Source: Saccharopolyspora flava
GTDB lineage: Bacteria; Actinomycetota; Actinomycetes; Mycobacteriales; Pseudonocardiaceae
Assembly: GCF_900116135.1 (NCBI RefSeq)
Contig: NZ_FOZX01000009.1
Location: 186,001 to 250,000 of the forward strand
Direction of reading: 5' to 3'
Length of the DNA stretch: 64,000 nt
Position 1 is the stretch's first letter; every line of letters starts with the position of its first letter. The position numbers were made by a program, and so were the translations under genes. Under the pieces are notes generated by a model, which ran no database searches, had not been told where the DNA came from, and saw nothing but the letters and a program-made list of their open reading frames with translations. This document shows positions 1 to 8,905 of this stretch, in pieces.

Positions 1-133
1 CCACGGCGGCAGGCTCCAAGCCCGCTCACCCGCGGCCGACGACGTCGCGCTCAAGAAGTCCACAGCAGATCCGACAGGCATCATTGCCTTCCTCCTCCCA
101 CCACCCACCCCCACCCGATCAGGCCCTCAAGTT
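1..133. other. Left edge, possible 3' end of a neighbouring gene
   Basis: No complete gene is visible. In forward frame 2 the edge reads without a stop until about position 199, and its third positions are fairly GC-rich up to about 130. It could therefore be the tail of a gene that starts left of the window. The reading continues into the 24-bp repeats, so its true end is unclear. Confidence 0.25.
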
Positions 134-205
134 AAAAACCGCGGTATTCGTCCCGACAAAAACCGCGGTATTCGACCGGTCGAAAACCCCGGTATTTGAC
201 TTGAG
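134..205. repeat. 24-bp tandem repeat array (family B), three units
   Basis: Three units begin at 134, 158 and 182, exactly 24 nt apart. The first two start with the identical 17-mer AAAAACCGCGGTATTCG; the third is GAAAACCCCGGTATTTG. Each unit is a weak hairpin (AAAACC against GGTATT) and ACCGGT in the linker is palindromic. The array lies just 3' of gudD. Related arrays are at 20338-20385, 34882-34977 and 62895-62966. Confidence 0.85.
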
Positions 206-236
206 GGGTCCGATCGGGTGGATCGGGGTGGGGTTT

Positions 237-1559
237 TCAGGGGCGGTCGAGGGCGGGGCGCTTGGGGTCGAAGGTCCAGTTCGGGATGAGGTGGTGCATG
301 GCCGCGGCGTCGTCGCGGGAGCCGAGGCCGTGGTGGAGGTAGAGGTCGTGGGCTTCGGCGACGCGGTCCTCGTCGAGTTCGACGCCGAGGCCGGGGGTTG
401 TGGGGGCAGGAAGGCGGCCTTCGGTGATCTGCAGGGGGTTTCGGGTGAGGCGCTGGCCGTCCTGCCAGATCCAGTGGGTGTCGATCGCGGTGATCTCGCC
501 CGGGGCCGCGGCGGCGACGTGGGTGAACATCGCCAGCGAGACGTCGAAGTGGTTGTTGGAGTGCGAACCCCACGTCAGACCCCAGTCGTGGCAGAACTGC
601 GCCACCCGCACCGACCCGCTCATGGTCCAGAAGTGCGGGTCGGCCAGCGGGATGTCCACCGCGCCCGCCCGGACCGCGTGACCCAGCTGCCGCCAGTCGG
701 TGGCGATCATGTTGGTCGCGGTGGGAAGCCCGGTGGCGCGGCGGAACTCCGCCATCGTCTCCCGCCCCGAGTAGCCGCCCTCGCCGCCGCACGGGTCCTC
801 GGCGTAGGCGAGCGCGTCGCGCAACGAGCGGCCGACCTCGATCGCCTCCGGCAGCGACCAGCAACCGTTGGGGTCCAGGGTGATTCGCGCGTCGGGGAAC
901 CGCTCGGCCAGCGCGGTGACCGCCTCGGCCTCCTCGCGGGCGGGCAGCACACCGCCCTTGAGCTTGAAGTCGCGGAACCCGTAGCGCTCGCGGGCCGCCT
1001 CGGCCAGCCGCACCACCGCCTCCGGTGTCAGCGCCTCCTCGTGCCGCAACCGCGACCAGTCGTCGCCGTCGCCGGGAGCCTGGTAGGGCAGGCCGGTCCT
1101 GGTGCGGTCGCCGACGAAGAACAGGTAGCCCAGCACCGGCACCTCGGCCCGCTGCTGCCCGTCGCCGAGCAGCTCGGCCACCGGCACGCCCAGGTGCTTG
1201 CCCAGCAGGTCCTGCATCGCCGACTCGATCGCGGTCACCGCGTGCACGGTGACCCGCAGGTCGAAGGTCTGCGCGCCGCGCCCGCCGGAGTCCCGGTCGG
1301 CGAAGCGCGCGTGCACCTCCCGCAGCACCGAGCGCAACCGCGCCACCGGCTGCCCGACGACCAGCTCCGCCGACTCCTCCAGCGTCCGGCGGATCGGCTC
1401 ACCGCCGGGCACCTCGCCGACCCCGGTGCGCCCCTCGGAATCGGTGAGCACCAGCAGGTTCCGGGTGAAGAACGGCGCATGCGCGCCGCTGAGGTTGAGC
1501 AGCATGCTGTCGTGCCCGGCGACCGGGATGACGCGCAGCTGCGAGATCACGGGTGTCAT
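237..1559 (-). CDS. gudD: Glucarate dehydratase
   Basis: This 440-aa enolase-superfamily enzyme dehydrates D-glucarate (and L-idarate) to 5-keto-4-deoxy-D-glucarate in the cytosol. The C-terminal half carries near-invariant GudD blocks: DFKLKGG with the catalytic lysines, ITLDPNGCW and YAEDPCGG with metal ligands, and [11 protein letters not shown] with the catalytic His region. Length matches the family (about 446 aa). It lies 58 nt downstream of kdgD on the same strand, so the two form a leftward operon for consecutive steps. The LysR gene divergent from kdgD is the likely regulator. No sugar-acid permease or semialdehyde dehydrogenase is present; they may lie left of the window. Confidence 0.96.
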   Translation of the reverse strand: MTPVISQLRVIPVAGHDSMLLNLSGAHAPFFTRNLLVLTDSEGRTGVGEVPGGEPIRRTLEESAELVVGQPVARLRSVLREVHARFADRDSGGRGAQTFDLRVTVHAVTAIESAMQDLLGKHLGVPVAELLGDGQQRAEVPVLGYLFFVGDRTRTGLPYQAPGDGDDWSRLRHEEALTPEAVVRLAEAARERYGFRDFKLKGGVLPAREEAEAVTALAERFPDARITLDPNGCWSLPEAIEVGRSLRDALAYAEDPCGGEGGYSGRETMAEFRRATGLPTATNMIATDWRQLGHAVRAGAVDIPLADPHFWTMSGSVRVAQFCHDWGLTWGSHSNNHFDVSLAMFTHVAAAAPGEITAIDTHWIWQDGQRLTRNPLQITEGRLPAPTTPGLGVELDEDRVAEAHDLYLHHGLGSRDDAAAMHHLIPNWTFDPKRPALDRP

Positions 1560-1617
1560 GGGGCTCCCAGTGCTCAGTGCCTGCCGGGCACGCCGTCAGG
1601 GGATCGGGGACTGGCGC

Positions 1618-2538
1618 TCACGCCTCCGGGACGCGGTCGATCAGGTCGGTCAGCAGCCGCATCTCGGTGTCGTCGAGGTCGGTCAGCGGCGCGCGGACCG
1701 GACCCGCCGGGCGGCCGATGGCGCGCACACCCGCCTTGACGATGCTCACCGCGTAGCCGGCGCTGCGGTTGCGGATGTCGCAGTAGGGCAGGACGAACTC
1801 GTCGAGGTAGCGGTACACGGTGGCCCGGTCGCGTGCGCGGACCGCGTTGTAGAAGCGCACCGCGAACTCGGGCACGAAGTTGTACATCGCCGAGGAGTAG
1901 GTCGTCACGCCCATCTCCAGGTAGGGCAGCGCGAACGTCTCGGCGGTGGGCAGGCCGCCGACGTAGGTCAGGCGGTCGCCGACGCGGGAGTAGATGCGGG
2001 TCATCTTCTCGATGTCGCCGACGCCGTCCTTGAAGCCGATGAGGTTCGGGCACTCCTCGGCCAGCCGCGCCACCGCCTCGTCGGAGTAGACGGCGTTGGC
2101 GCGGCTGTAGATGATCACGCCCAGGTCGGTGGCCGCGCACACCGCGCGGACGTGCTCGATCAGGCCCTCCTGCGGTGCCTCGGTGAGGTAGGGCGGGAGC
2201 AGCAGGAGCCCGTCGGCACCGGCGCGCTCGCCCGCGCGGGCCAGCTCCACGGCCGAGGCCGTGCCGTACCCGGCGGGGGCGATCACCGGGACGTCGGCGG
2301 GAACCTCCTGCGCGGCGGCGGAGACCACGCGCTCCACCTCGGCGGTGGTCAGCGAGAAGAACTCGCCGGTCCCGCCCGCCGCGAACAGCCCCGTCGCGCC
2401 GAAGCCCGACAGCCAGCCGATGTTGTCCCGGTAGGCGGTCTCGTCGAAGCTCAGGTCCTCGCGGAAGTGGGTCACCGGGAACGAGAGAAGCCCGCCGGCA
2501 AGCCTTTCGGCGACTTCGGCTGGCGAGAAGCGCGACAT
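1618..2538 (-). CDS. kdgD: 5-dehydro-4-deoxyglucarate dehydratase
   Basis: A 306-aa class I aldolase-fold (DapA family) enzyme that decarboxylates and dehydrates 5-keto-4-deoxyglucarate to 2,5-dioxopentanoate (alpha-ketoglutarate semialdehyde). The ATG at 2538 is chosen because the DHDPS fold begins there ([13 protein letters not shown]); the reading frame stays open far upstream only as antisense of the LysR gene. Visible motifs are [10 protein letters not shown] (substrate loop), [10 protein letters not shown] (Tyr proton relay) and [10 protein letters not shown] with the Schiff-base Lys. It is the promoter-proximal gene of the pair kdgD-gudD. Confidence 0.95.
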   Translation of the reverse strand: MSRFSPAEVAERLAGGLLSFPVTHFREDLSFDETAYRDNIGWLSGFGATGLFAAGGTGEFFSLTTAEVERVVSAAAQEVPADVPVIAPAGYGTASAVELARAGERAGADGLLLLPPYLTEAPQEGLIEHVRAVCAATDLGVIIYSRANAVYSDEAVARLAEECPNLIGFKDGVGDIEKMTRIYSRVGDRLTYVGGLPTAETFALPYLEMGVTTYSSAMYNFVPEFAVRFYNAVRARDRATVYRYLDEFVLPYCDIRNRSAGYAVSIVKAGVRAIGRPAGPVRAPLTDLDDTEMRLLTDLIDRVPEA

Positions 2539-2640
2539 CGTTTCCTCCAGGGCCGGTGCTCGGTCGGGAGTGACGTTAGAGTCGCCCATCAATGCGCGTC
2601 CAACTCCGAAAAAGCATCCACTGATACCGAGACGGCATCG
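2539..2640. promoter_or_regulatory. kdgD/lysR divergent control region
   Basis: This 102-bp gap separates the divergent starts. It holds ATACCGAGACGGCAT at 2624-2638, an imperfect dyad fitting the LysR T-N11-A rule, ending 2 nt before the LysR ATG. That placement would suit autorepression, but a single loose dyad is weak evidence. Confidence 0.4.
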
Positions 2641-3510
2641 ATGTTCACGATCACCCAACTCGCCGGATTCGTCGCGGTCGCCGAAGAGGGCCACTTCGGC
2701 CGCGCCGCCGCCCGGCTGAACATGACCCAGCCGCCGCTGAGCCGCCAGATCCAGCAGCTGGAGCGGGAGCTGGCGGTCCGTCTCATCGACCGCAGCAGCC
2801 GGACAGTGCGGCTCACCCCGGCCGGGCGCTCGTTCCTGACCGACGCCCGGCGGCTGCTGCACGACGCCGAGAACGCGGCCCGCTCGGTGCGCCGGGTGAC
2901 CGGCGGGCGCACCGGCGTGCTCCGGCTGGGTTTCACCGCCACGTCGGCCTACGGCGTGCTCGGCGGGCTGCTCAACACCGCCCGCAGCCACCTGCCGCAC
3001 GTCGAGGTCGTGCTGCACGAGCTGGTCAGCGGCGACCAGCTGGAGCGCCTGTCCGCCGGCGCCCTGGACCTCGGCCTGGTCCGGCCGCCCACTCCTCCGG
3101 GACTGGAATCGCGGCTGTTCCGGGCCGAACCCCTGGTGGCGGCCCTGCCGGTCGAGCACCCGCTCACCGAGCGGGACGAGCTCGAGCCGGCGGACTTCCA
3201 CGGCGCCGAGGTCGTGGGGTACTCGCCGTTCGCGGCCCGCTACTTCTACGACCTGCTGGCGGCCCTGTTCGGCGAGGCCGGTGTGCACCCGGCCTACGTG
3301 CAGCACGCCGACCAGGTGCACACCGTGCTCGCGCTGGTGGAGGTCGGTCTCGGCATCGCCCTGGTGCCCTCGACGGCGGCGCGGCTGCGCTTCGAGGGCG
3401 TGGCGCTGCGCCCGGTCCGCCTGCCGGTCCCGGACCCCGTCGAGCTCCACCTCACCTGGCGCGGCAGCAACGACAACCCGGTCCTGCACACGTTCCTCGA
3501 CCTGCTCTAG
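2641..3510 (+). CDS. LysR-type regulator of glucarate catabolism
   Basis: A 289-aa LysR-family regulator. The N-terminal winged HTH (residues about 1-60, with [14 protein letters not shown] as recognition region) is followed by a periplasmic-binding-like effector domain (about 90-285). The ATG at 2641 is used because the HTH starts immediately after it; the open frame upstream is the antisense of kdgD. It is divergent from kdgD-gudD, the classic arrangement for a LysR regulator of that operon, with glucarate or a pathway intermediate as the presumed coinducer. Both the effector and the regulatory target are inferred from position only. Confidence 0.88.
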   Translation: MFTITQLAGFVAVAEEGHFGRAAARLNMTQPPLSRQIQQLERELAVRLIDRSSRTVRLTPAGRSFLTDARRLLHDAENAARSVRRVTGGRTGVLRLGFTATSAYGVLGGLLNTARSHLPHVEVVLHELVSGDQLERLSAGALDLGLVRPPTPPGLESRLFRAEPLVAALPVEHPLTERDELEPADFHGAEVVGYSPFAARYFYDLLAALFGEAGVHPAYVQHADQVHTVLALVEVGLGIALVPSTAARLRFEGVALRPVRLPVPDPVELHLTWRGSNDNPVLHTFLDLL

Positions 3511-3611
3511 AAGCCGTCTACGCCCCGGGGCGCAGGCCGGGTGTCGCGCGCCGACGGATGTTCGCGGCCCCACCCGCGCGCAGCATCGTCGGTGATGAAC
3601 GGAGGCGCGCG

Positions 3612-4571
3612 ATGACCACGACGATGACGCACGGCCGACGAGTCCTGCGGGCGATGGCGACCGACCTGGCGGAGGCCTACCGGGGCGGGTCGGCCGTGGA
3701 GCGCACCTGCTACCGGGTGGCGGCGTTGCTGCTGGTGAGCGGGGTGGTCCACCTCGGTGTGCTGCTGGCGACCGGCGGGCAGTGGAGCGGTCCGCTGTCC
3801 TGGCGCAAACCGGCGACCTTCGGCCTGTCGTTCGGGCTGACGCTGGCCACGCTGACCTGGGTGCTGTCGTTCGTGCCGATGCGCGCCCGCACCCGCTCGC
3901 GGCTGCTGGTGATCTTCGCGGCGGCGTGCGCGGTGGAGGTCGCCGGGATCACGATGCAGGCCTGGCGGCGGGTCCCGTCGCACTTCATCCCGCCCGAGTC
4001 GGCCACCGCCGCCGACGTGGTCGCGGCGGCCTCGGCGGCGCTGGGCGCGGTCGCGATCGTCGGGGTGATCACGACGGCGACCGTCGTGGCGCTGCGCCGC
4101 CACGAGGAGCTCCCGCCGAGCATGCGGCTGGCGCTGCGCGTCGGGTTCCTCTCGCTGATGGTCGCCCTGGCCATCGGGGTGCTGATGATGGCCCGGGGGA
4201 CGGTGCTCACCCGCGTGCAGGGCGATGTGGCGCAGGCGTTCGCGTTCACCGCGGGTCTCAAACCCGCCCACGCCGCCACGATGCACGGCGTGCTGGTGCT
4301 GCCCGCGCTGGCCTGGTCGCTGCGCTACGCCGAGCGCTCGGAGCGCTTCCGCCTCGCCGTGATCCGGCTGGCCTCCTGCGGCTACGGGGCCTTCGCCTCG
4401 GTCGTGGTGGTGGCGGTGCTCTTCGGCGGAGACCCGACGGGTGGAGTCCCTGCTGTCCTGGAGGGGACGGGCTTCCTGGCGCTCCTCGCGGCGGGAGCGG
4501 TGGCGATCCGCGCGATCGCGACGCCTCGGCCGACGACGTGGAACGTGTTTCAGAGGCGTGGTCGCGGGTGA
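3612..4571 (+). CDS. Polytopic membrane protein of unknown function
   Basis: A 319-aa hydrophobic protein with roughly seven to eight predicted membrane spans, including [20 protein letters not shown] and [19 protein letters not shown] recognise no family. Short conserved-looking loops include [17 protein letters not shown] and [12 protein letters not shown], the latter just before a span. The ATG at 3612 follows GGAGG at a good distance. It stands alone, transcribed rightward and convergent with the SDR, with a 16-nt gap. It could be a transporter or an enzyme-like membrane protein; no function is claimed. Confidence 0.8.
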   Translation: MTTTMTHGRRVLRAMATDLAEAYRGGSAVERTCYRVAALLLVSGVVHLGVLLATGGQWSGPLSWRKPATFGLSFGLTLATLTWVLSFVPMRARTRSRLLVIFAAACAVEVAGITMQAWRRVPSHFIPPESATAADVVAAASAALGAVAIVGVITTATVVALRRHEELPPSMRLALRVGFLSLMVALAIGVLMMARGTVLTRVQGDVAQAFAFTAGLKPAHAATMHGVLVLPALAWSLRYAERSERFRLAVIRLASCGYGAFASVVVVAVLFGGDPTGGVPAVLEGTGFLALLAAGAVAIRAIATPRPTTWNVFQRRGRG

Positions 4572-4587
4572 GTCTCCCGGGGGTGAT

Positions 4588-5322
4588 TCATCCGTGCGGT
4601 ACGCCGGCGGTGGCGCCGCCGTCGACGACGAACTCCGAGCCGGTCGCGAACGACGACTCCTCGCTCGCCAGGAACACCACGAACGCCGCGACCTCCTCCG
4701 GGTCGGCGGCGCGGCCCAGGGGAGCCTTGATGATGTCCTCCGGCAGGTCCGCGGTCATCGGCGTGCGGACCATCCCGGGGTGGAGCGAGTTCACCCGGAT
4801 CCCGTGCGCGGCCAGCTCCACCGCCGCCGACTTCGCCAGCCCCCGCACCGCCCACTTGGTGGCGACGTAGCCGTGCGCCCAAGCGCTTCCGCGCAGGCCC
4901 TCGATCGAGGAGACGTTGACGATCGAGCCGCCGCCCGCCGCCTTCATCGGCTCCACCGCGGCCCGCAGGCCCAGGAACGTGCCGGTGAGGTTGACGTCGA
5001 CGATCTGCTGCCAGTGATCCAGGTCGAAGTGCTCGATCGCGCTGCCGTTGACGATGCCGGCGTTGTTCACCAGGACGTCGAGCAACCCGAACTCGGCCAC
5101 CGCGAACTCGGTGACCCGCTCCCAGTCCTCCGGCCGGGTCACGTCCAGGTGCGCGTACCGGGCGGCCTCGCCGAGCTCCTCGGCCAGCGCCTGGCCCTGC
5201 TCGTCGAGGACGTCGGCGATGACGACCCGTCCGCCTTCGGCGATCAGCGCCCGGGCGTGCGCGGCGCCCATGCCCCGGGCTCCACCGGTGATGACGGCGA
5301 CCTTGCCCTCCACGCGTCCCAT
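4588..5322 (-). CDS. Short-chain dehydrogenase/reductase (classical SDR)
   Basis: A 244-aa classical SDR. The N-terminal Rossmann motif TGGARGMG, NNAG in beta-4 region, catalytic Ser in VNVSSIEG, and YVATK (Tyr-x-x-x-Lys) are all present, ending in VDGGATAG. Asp in VIADVLDE after beta-2 favours NAD(H). The overall sequence resembles 3-alpha/20-beta-hydroxysteroid dehydrogenase-like SDRs. The ATG at 5322 places the GKVAVITGG strand at the N-terminus as usual; an upstream ATG at 5352 would add ten atypical residues. It is divergent from the lexA-type gene. The substrate is unknown. Confidence 0.87.
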   Translation of the reverse strand: MGRVEGKVAVITGGARGMGAAHARALIAEGGRVVIADVLDEQGQALAEELGEAARYAHLDVTRPEDWERVTEFAVAEFGLLDVLVNNAGIVNGSAIEHFDLDHWQQIVDVNLTGTFLGLRAAVEPMKAAGGGSIVNVSSIEGLRGSAWAHGYVATKWAVRGLAKSAAVELAAHGIRVNSLHPGMVRTPMTADLPEDIIKAPLGRAADPEEVAAFVVFLASEESSFATGSEFVVDGGATAGVPHG

Positions 5323-5408
5323 GCGGCCGACGCTACCCGAGACGTAGAACATGTTTCAATCGCGAGCGTTCTGACCAGGTCGATCATGCCTCCGAGGGGA
5401 GGATTACG

Positions 5409-6071
5409 ATGGTCCGGATGACCGCATTCGACGACCTCGAGCACCTCGACACCTCGGTCCTGCCGGAGCGCCAGCAGCGCATCCTGGCCACCATCCGGGA
5501 CTGGGTGGTCGAGCACGGCTACGCGCCGAGCACCCGGCAGATCGGTGAGGCGGTCGGGCTGCGCTCCACCTCCTCGGTGTCGCGGCACCTGGCGGCCCTG
5601 GAGGACAAGGGCTTCCTGCGGCGCAGCGAAACCCTCTCCCGGCCGATCGACGTGCGACTCTTCCTGCGGGACAGCGGTTCCCGCTCCGGCGACGAGCACA
5701 ACGTGCCCGTGCCGGTCGTCGGCGACATCGCCGCCGGGGCGCCCATCTCCGCCGAGGAGCACGTCGACGACGTGCTGACGCTGCCGCGCGAGCTCACCGG
5801 ACGCGGCAACGTCTTCGGGCTGCGCGTGCGCGGTGACTCGATGGTCGACGCCGCCATCTGCGACGGCGACATCGTCGTGGTGCGCCAGCAGCCCGAGGCG
5901 CACTCCGGCCAGATCGTCGCCGCGATGCTCGACGACGAGGCCACGGTCAAGGTGTTCCGCCGCCGCAACGGCCACGTCTACCTCGAACCGCGCAACCCCG
6001 ACTACGACGTCATCGACGGCGACGACGCGGTCATCCTCGGAACCGTGGTCTCGGTCCTCCGCAACGTCTGA
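5409..6071 (+). CDS. lexA: LexA-type repressor
   Basis: A 220-aa LexA protein with a winged HTH (about 20-82, PSTRQIGEAVGLRSTSSV) and a S24 peptidase domain. The Ala-Gly cleavage bond sits in GDIAAGAPISAEE, the nucleophile in VRGDSMVDAAICDGD, and the general-base Lys in ATVKVFRR. A GAGGGGAGG Shine-Dalgarno precedes the ATG. LexA represses SOS genes and self-cleaves when RecA is activated. The HTH differs from the usual actinobacterial form (SSVSRHLAALEDKGF rather than SSVHHQL), and the neighbours are not the usual nrdR side of lexA. It may therefore be a second, paralogous LexA. I found no convincing SOS box upstream. Confidence 0.86.
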   Translation: MVRMTAFDDLEHLDTSVLPERQQRILATIRDWVVEHGYAPSTRQIGEAVGLRSTSSVSRHLAALEDKGFLRRSETLSRPIDVRLFLRDSGSRSGDEHNVPVPVVGDIAAGAPISAEEHVDDVLTLPRELTGRGNVFGLRVRGDSMVDAAICDGDIVVVRQQPEAHSGQIVAAMLDDEATVKVFRRRNGHVYLEPRNPDYDVIDGDDAVILGTVVSVLRNV

Positions 6072-6086
6072 CCGGTTCGCTCGTGC

Positions 6087-6995
6087 TCACGCGTGGGCGC
6101 GCAGGGCCGCGATGAGCCACTCGAAGCGCGGCACGTGCGGCTCGAACGCGGGCCAGCCGTTGAGCACGCCCAGCAGCTGCCAGTAGCGCTCCACGCGGCG
6201 GTCGGTGAAGGTCTCGACCGTGTCGGCCAGCTCCCGCCGGCGCTGCGCGCTCAGGTCCGGGTCGACGATGCGGTCGAGGATCTCCTTGCCGCGGGCGGAT
6301 TCCGGTGCGACGCCCTCCCGCAGCGCTTCGGCGCCGTGCTCCATCGTCTTGTCCGGCGTGTAGCCGCCCGGCTGGTCGATGCCCCGCGCCCCGGTCACCG
6401 CCATCTCGCGGCAGCGGCGCCGGAAGTCCTCGTCGGCGACGAGCTCGGCGAGCTCGACCCACGCCTCCACCTGCTCGGTGGTGGGGTCGTCCGGCAGCGT
6501 TGGTGGCATCGAGCGCATCCCCTGGGCGATGTGCGCGCCCGGGGCGTCGTCGTCGATGCCCTCGAAGGTCGTGCCGACGAAGTCGTCGATGACGCGCTGG
6601 CGCTCGTCGGCCGACATCTTGGCCACTTCGTGCATGGTCCTCATCTCCTCGGTGGTGGTTCCGCGTCGAGCGATCCACCGCAGCACGGCGCGCCGGGTCT
6701 GCAGGGTGCGCAGCTCGCCGTCGAGCGCCCGCAGGTGCTCCTCGGCGACGTCCTGGACCGTGACCTGGCGCGACAGCACCTGCCGCACCGAGGCCAGGTC
6801 CAGCCCCAGTTCCCGCAGCGTGCGCACCAGGTCCAGGCGCGCCACGGCCTCGGCGTCGTAGAGCCGGTAGCCGCCGGCCGAACGGGCGCTGGGCGTCACG
6901 ACCTCGCTGTCGGACCAGAAGCGGATGGTCCGCACCGCGAGCCCGGTTCGCTGCGCCAGCTCGCCGATGGTGAACAGCTCGGGTTTCTCGCTCAC
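6087..6995 (-). CDS. MerR-family regulator with C-terminal effector region
   Basis: A 302-aa MerR-family protein. The N-terminal domain FTIGELAQRTGLAVRTIRFW and GGYRLYDAEAVARLDLVRTLRELG is a textbook MerR HTH plus coiled coil (residues about 5-75). The long C-terminal part (about 110-300) is helical and acidic and resembles the TipAS or uncharacterised effector domains of large MerR proteins; I see no metal-binding cysteines, so it is not a metal sensor. The GTG at 6995 is preferred because AAGGTGG lies 5 nt upstream. It is divergent from the zinc-ribbon gene over a 475-bp gap containing a 52-bp palindrome. Confidence 0.85.
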   Translation of the reverse strand: MSEKPELFTIGELAQRTGLAVRTIRFWSDSEVVTPSARSAGGYRLYDAEAVARLDLVRTLRELGLDLASVRQVLSRQVTVQDVAEEHLRALDGELRTLQTRRAVLRWIARRGTTTEEMRTMHEVAKMSADERQRVIDDFVGTTFEGIDDDAPGAHIAQGMRSMPPTLPDDPTTEQVEAWVELAELVADEDFRRRCREMAVTGARGIDQPGGYTPDKTMEHGAEALREGVAPESARGKEILDRIVDPDLSAQRRRELADTVETFTDRRVERYWQLLGVLNGWPAFEPHVPRFEWLIAALRAHA

Positions 6996-7144
6996 GGGAT
7001 CCACCTTCGACCTTCCACCGGCTGGAGACTCAACCCCATTCTCCGGAAAACCGTCAGACCAGGCCAATCACTCCCCAAACAACCCATCGTGGGAGCCTGA
7101 AGCAGACCTATGGGTAATGATGAGGAAGTCCCTGTGGTGGCGGC

Positions 7145-7196
7145 TCGTGTTGGGGTGGGGGAAGTTTTCATGAAAACTTCCCCCACCCCAACACGA
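7145..7196. repeat. Perfect 52-bp palindrome (family A)
   Basis: Two 25-nt arms meet at a central AT; the core is AGTTTTCATGAAAACT flanked by G-rich/C-rich arms. It sits in the middle of the 475-bp gap 6996-7470 between divergent genes, so it is not an ordinary 3' terminator. I see no other strong element in that gap apart from the zinc-ribbon gene's GAGGAG ribosome-binding site. Relatives occur at 19958, 20077, 32926, 33072 and 38913. Confidence 0.9.
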
Positions 7197-7470
7197 CCGC
7201 GTCCGAGAAGTGAGTGCGGGGCGGAGCGGTCCGGATCGGCGTTTCCTGTGAGAAGGTCCACAGTGGATTAGCGAAACAGATTCGTACCGTGCCGGTTTAG
7301 TTGTTCCACTTTCGGATGATCCTCTGTGGACTCTCCCTCACGGGCGGGTTCGACATGCCGTCCGATCGGTGAATGCACAAGATCAACGCCCTTCAGTTCC
7401 GATCTCGGTCCGGTCGATACTCCGGACGAAGCGGACGGCGGGTCCGCCGGAGTCGAACAGGAGGAGTGAG

Positions 7471-7707
7471 ATGACTGCTGTAGGGCTGAATCGATACGGG
7501 TCGGTGACGGGAACCCTCGCGCTGAACTGTCCACTGTGCACCGACGAGGTGCGGTGGCTGGAACCGCCGCTGCTGCGCTGGTTCTGCCCCGACTGCGCCG
7601 TGTTCTGGCGCGACCCCTGCGAACCGGGTCTGCGGGAGGACCCGATCCGCAGCGGCGGCGCCGTGATCACCACCGCACCGGCGCTGCTGGGAGGGGAGTT
7701 CGCGTGA
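7471..7707 (+). CDS. Small zinc-ribbon-like protein
   Basis: A 78-aa protein with paired CPLC (about residues 17-20) and CPDC (about 34-37) motifs, typical of a Zn-ribbon, the second flanked by RWFCPDCAVFWRD. The ATG at 7471 follows AGGAGGAGTG. Its stop overlaps the GTG start of the following thioesterase-like gene by 4 nt, so translation is coupled and the two products probably act together. No catalytic domain is visible; it may bind nucleic acid or scaffold its partner. I do not recognise a named family. Confidence 0.78.
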   Translation: MTAVGLNRYGSVTGTLALNCPLCTDEVRWLEPPLLRWFCPDCAVFWRDPCEPGLREDPIRSGGAVITTAPALLGGEFA

Positions 7708-8114
7708 CCAACACCCAGCCGGTCCAGGTGCACAGCTGCACGCGGACCATCACCGCCGCGCACACCGTGCCGAGCATCCTGCCCGGAACCCTGCTCGCGC
7801 GGCGCGGCGAACCGGTGCTGGCCACCGGCACCCTGATCGCGATGCTGGAGGACGCGACCTGGGAGCTGCTGGCCCCCGACGTCCCCGACGAGTTCGCGAT
7901 GCTCGGCTGCGGCGGCGTCTACGAGCACACCGCGCCCACGCTGCCCGGTCAGGTGGTGCGCATCGAGGTCGAGCGCGGCCCGGCACCCGACGTCGGCCGC
8001 CAGACCTGGACCGCCCGCGCGATCAACGTCGACACCGGACAGCAGGCCGGAGTGCTGCACCACCAGGTGGCCACCGTCGACCGCGCCCGCTTCTACCGGA
8101 AGCTCGGGCGATGA
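7704..8114 (+). CDS. FlK-like hotdog thioesterase
   Basis: A 136-aa hotdog-fold protein resembling fluoroacetyl-CoA thioesterase FlK of Streptomyces cattleya. The residues corresponding to FlK's catalytic Thr, Glu and His are all visible: LATGTLIAMLEDATW (Thr and Glu) and VYEHTAPTLPG (His). FlK-type proteins hydrolyse small acyl-CoAs; whether this one discriminates fluoroacetyl-CoA cannot be told. The GTG start overlaps the stop of the zinc-ribbon gene (GTGA), so they form a two-gene operon. The convergent HAD gene lies 94 bp downstream across a strong hairpin. Confidence 0.72.
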   Translation: MTNTQPVQVHSCTRTITAAHTVPSILPGTLLARRGEPVLATGTLIAMLEDATWELLAPDVPDEFAMLGCGGVYEHTAPTLPGQVVRIEVERGPAPDVGRQTWTARAINVDTGQQAGVLHHQVATVDRARFYRKLGR

Positions 8115-8134
8115 GCAGTTCGTTAGCCGAACGC

Positions 8135-8180
8135 CTGGACGTGGCCTGCTCACCCGCGCAGACGCGAGCAGGCCGTCCAG
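8135..8180. terminator. Bidirectional terminator-like hairpin
   Basis: CTGGAC and GGCCTGCTC at 8135-8151 (2-nt bulge between them) pair with GAGCAGGCCGTCCAG at 8166-8180. It lies between the convergent stops of the thioesterase (8114) and the HAD gene (8209), so it can serve both strands. No long T-run follows, as is common in high-GC actinomycetes. Confidence 0.7.
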
Positions 8181-8208
8181 GACGTGGTTTTCAGCCCAAA
8201 ACGCCGTT

Positions 8209-8898
8209 TCAGCCCAGCGCCGCCCGGAGCTCGTCCGGGGCGGGCAGGGCGTCGAAGACGACCTCGGCGCCGGCGGACCGCAGTTCGTCGGCGCTGTGGG
8301 AACCGGTGGCGACCGCGACCAGCCGCGCACCCGACTCGTGGGCCGCGCGCACGTCGTTGAGCGTGTCGCCGATGAGCACGATCCGCTCGGCCGGGAAGTC
8401 GATGCCCAGCCGGCGCGCCGCCCTCTCCCGGGCGACCGGAACCAGGCCGCCCCGGCGCAGGTGGTCGTCGCCGAACGCGCCGATCGCCAGGTCGAAGTGG
8501 CCGAGCAGGTCGAACGCGCCGAGCTTGATCCGCGCGACCTGCGCGGTGTTGCCGGTCAGCACGCTCTGGTGCACCGAGGGATCGGCGTCGAACGCCGACA
8601 GCGCCTCCCGCACCCCGGGAAGCACCCGGCCGCGGGACACCAGCTCCCCGCGCACCTCCTCGAAGACCTCGGCCAGCGCGGTGGTCATCGCCGCGACCCG
8701 CTCCTCGGTCGGTTCGAGGTCGTGGGCGCGCAGCATCCGGTCGATGGTGCCGAGATCGGTGCGCCCGTCCAGCAACGCCGGTTCCCGCACCGGTTCCCCG
8801 GTGACCTGCGGGAAGATCCGCTCGTAGGCCGCGCCGCCCAGCCCCACCGAATCGATCAGCGTGTGGTCGACGTCCCACAAGACGAGCCGGTCATCCAT
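8209..8898 (-). CDS. HAD-superfamily hydrolase (phosphatase)
   Basis: A 229-aa HAD phosphatase of the phosphoglycolate phosphatase type. Motif I is LWDVDHTLID (Asp nucleophile, acid/base Asp), motif II QSVLTGNT (Thr), motif III Lys around RERAARRLG, and motif IV LIGDTLNDVRAA. The helical cap (about 15-95) is type C1. The ATG at 8898 puts the nucleophile loop at residue 9-10, as expected. It starts 7 nt after the stop of the ion-channel gene and is likely co-transcribed with it. The substrate is not deducible; small sugar phosphates or phosphoglycolate are typical. Confidence 0.85.
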   Translation of the reverse strand: MDDRLVLWDVDHTLIDSVGLGGAAYERIFPQVTGEPVREPALLDGRTDLGTIDRMLRAHDLEPTEERVAAMTTALAEVFEEVRGELVSRGRVLPGVREALSAFDADPSVHQSVLTGNTAQVARIKLGAFDLLGHFDLAIGAFGDDHLRRGGLVPVARERAARRLGIDFPAERIVLIGDTLNDVRAAHESGARLVAVATGSHSADELRSAGAEVVFDALPAPDELRAALG

Positions 8899-8905
8899 GG
8901 CGCTC

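Noticed and set aside
1198..2640. N-terminal extension of the LysR gene by about 480 codons
   Set aside because: The extension is antisense to kdgD and the LysR HTH begins at the ATG at 2641.
5347..5357. SOS box upstream of lexA (GAACATGTTTC)
   Set aside because: The AACATGTT core is palindromic but does not fit the GAAC-N4-GTTC spacing of actinobacterial SOS boxes.
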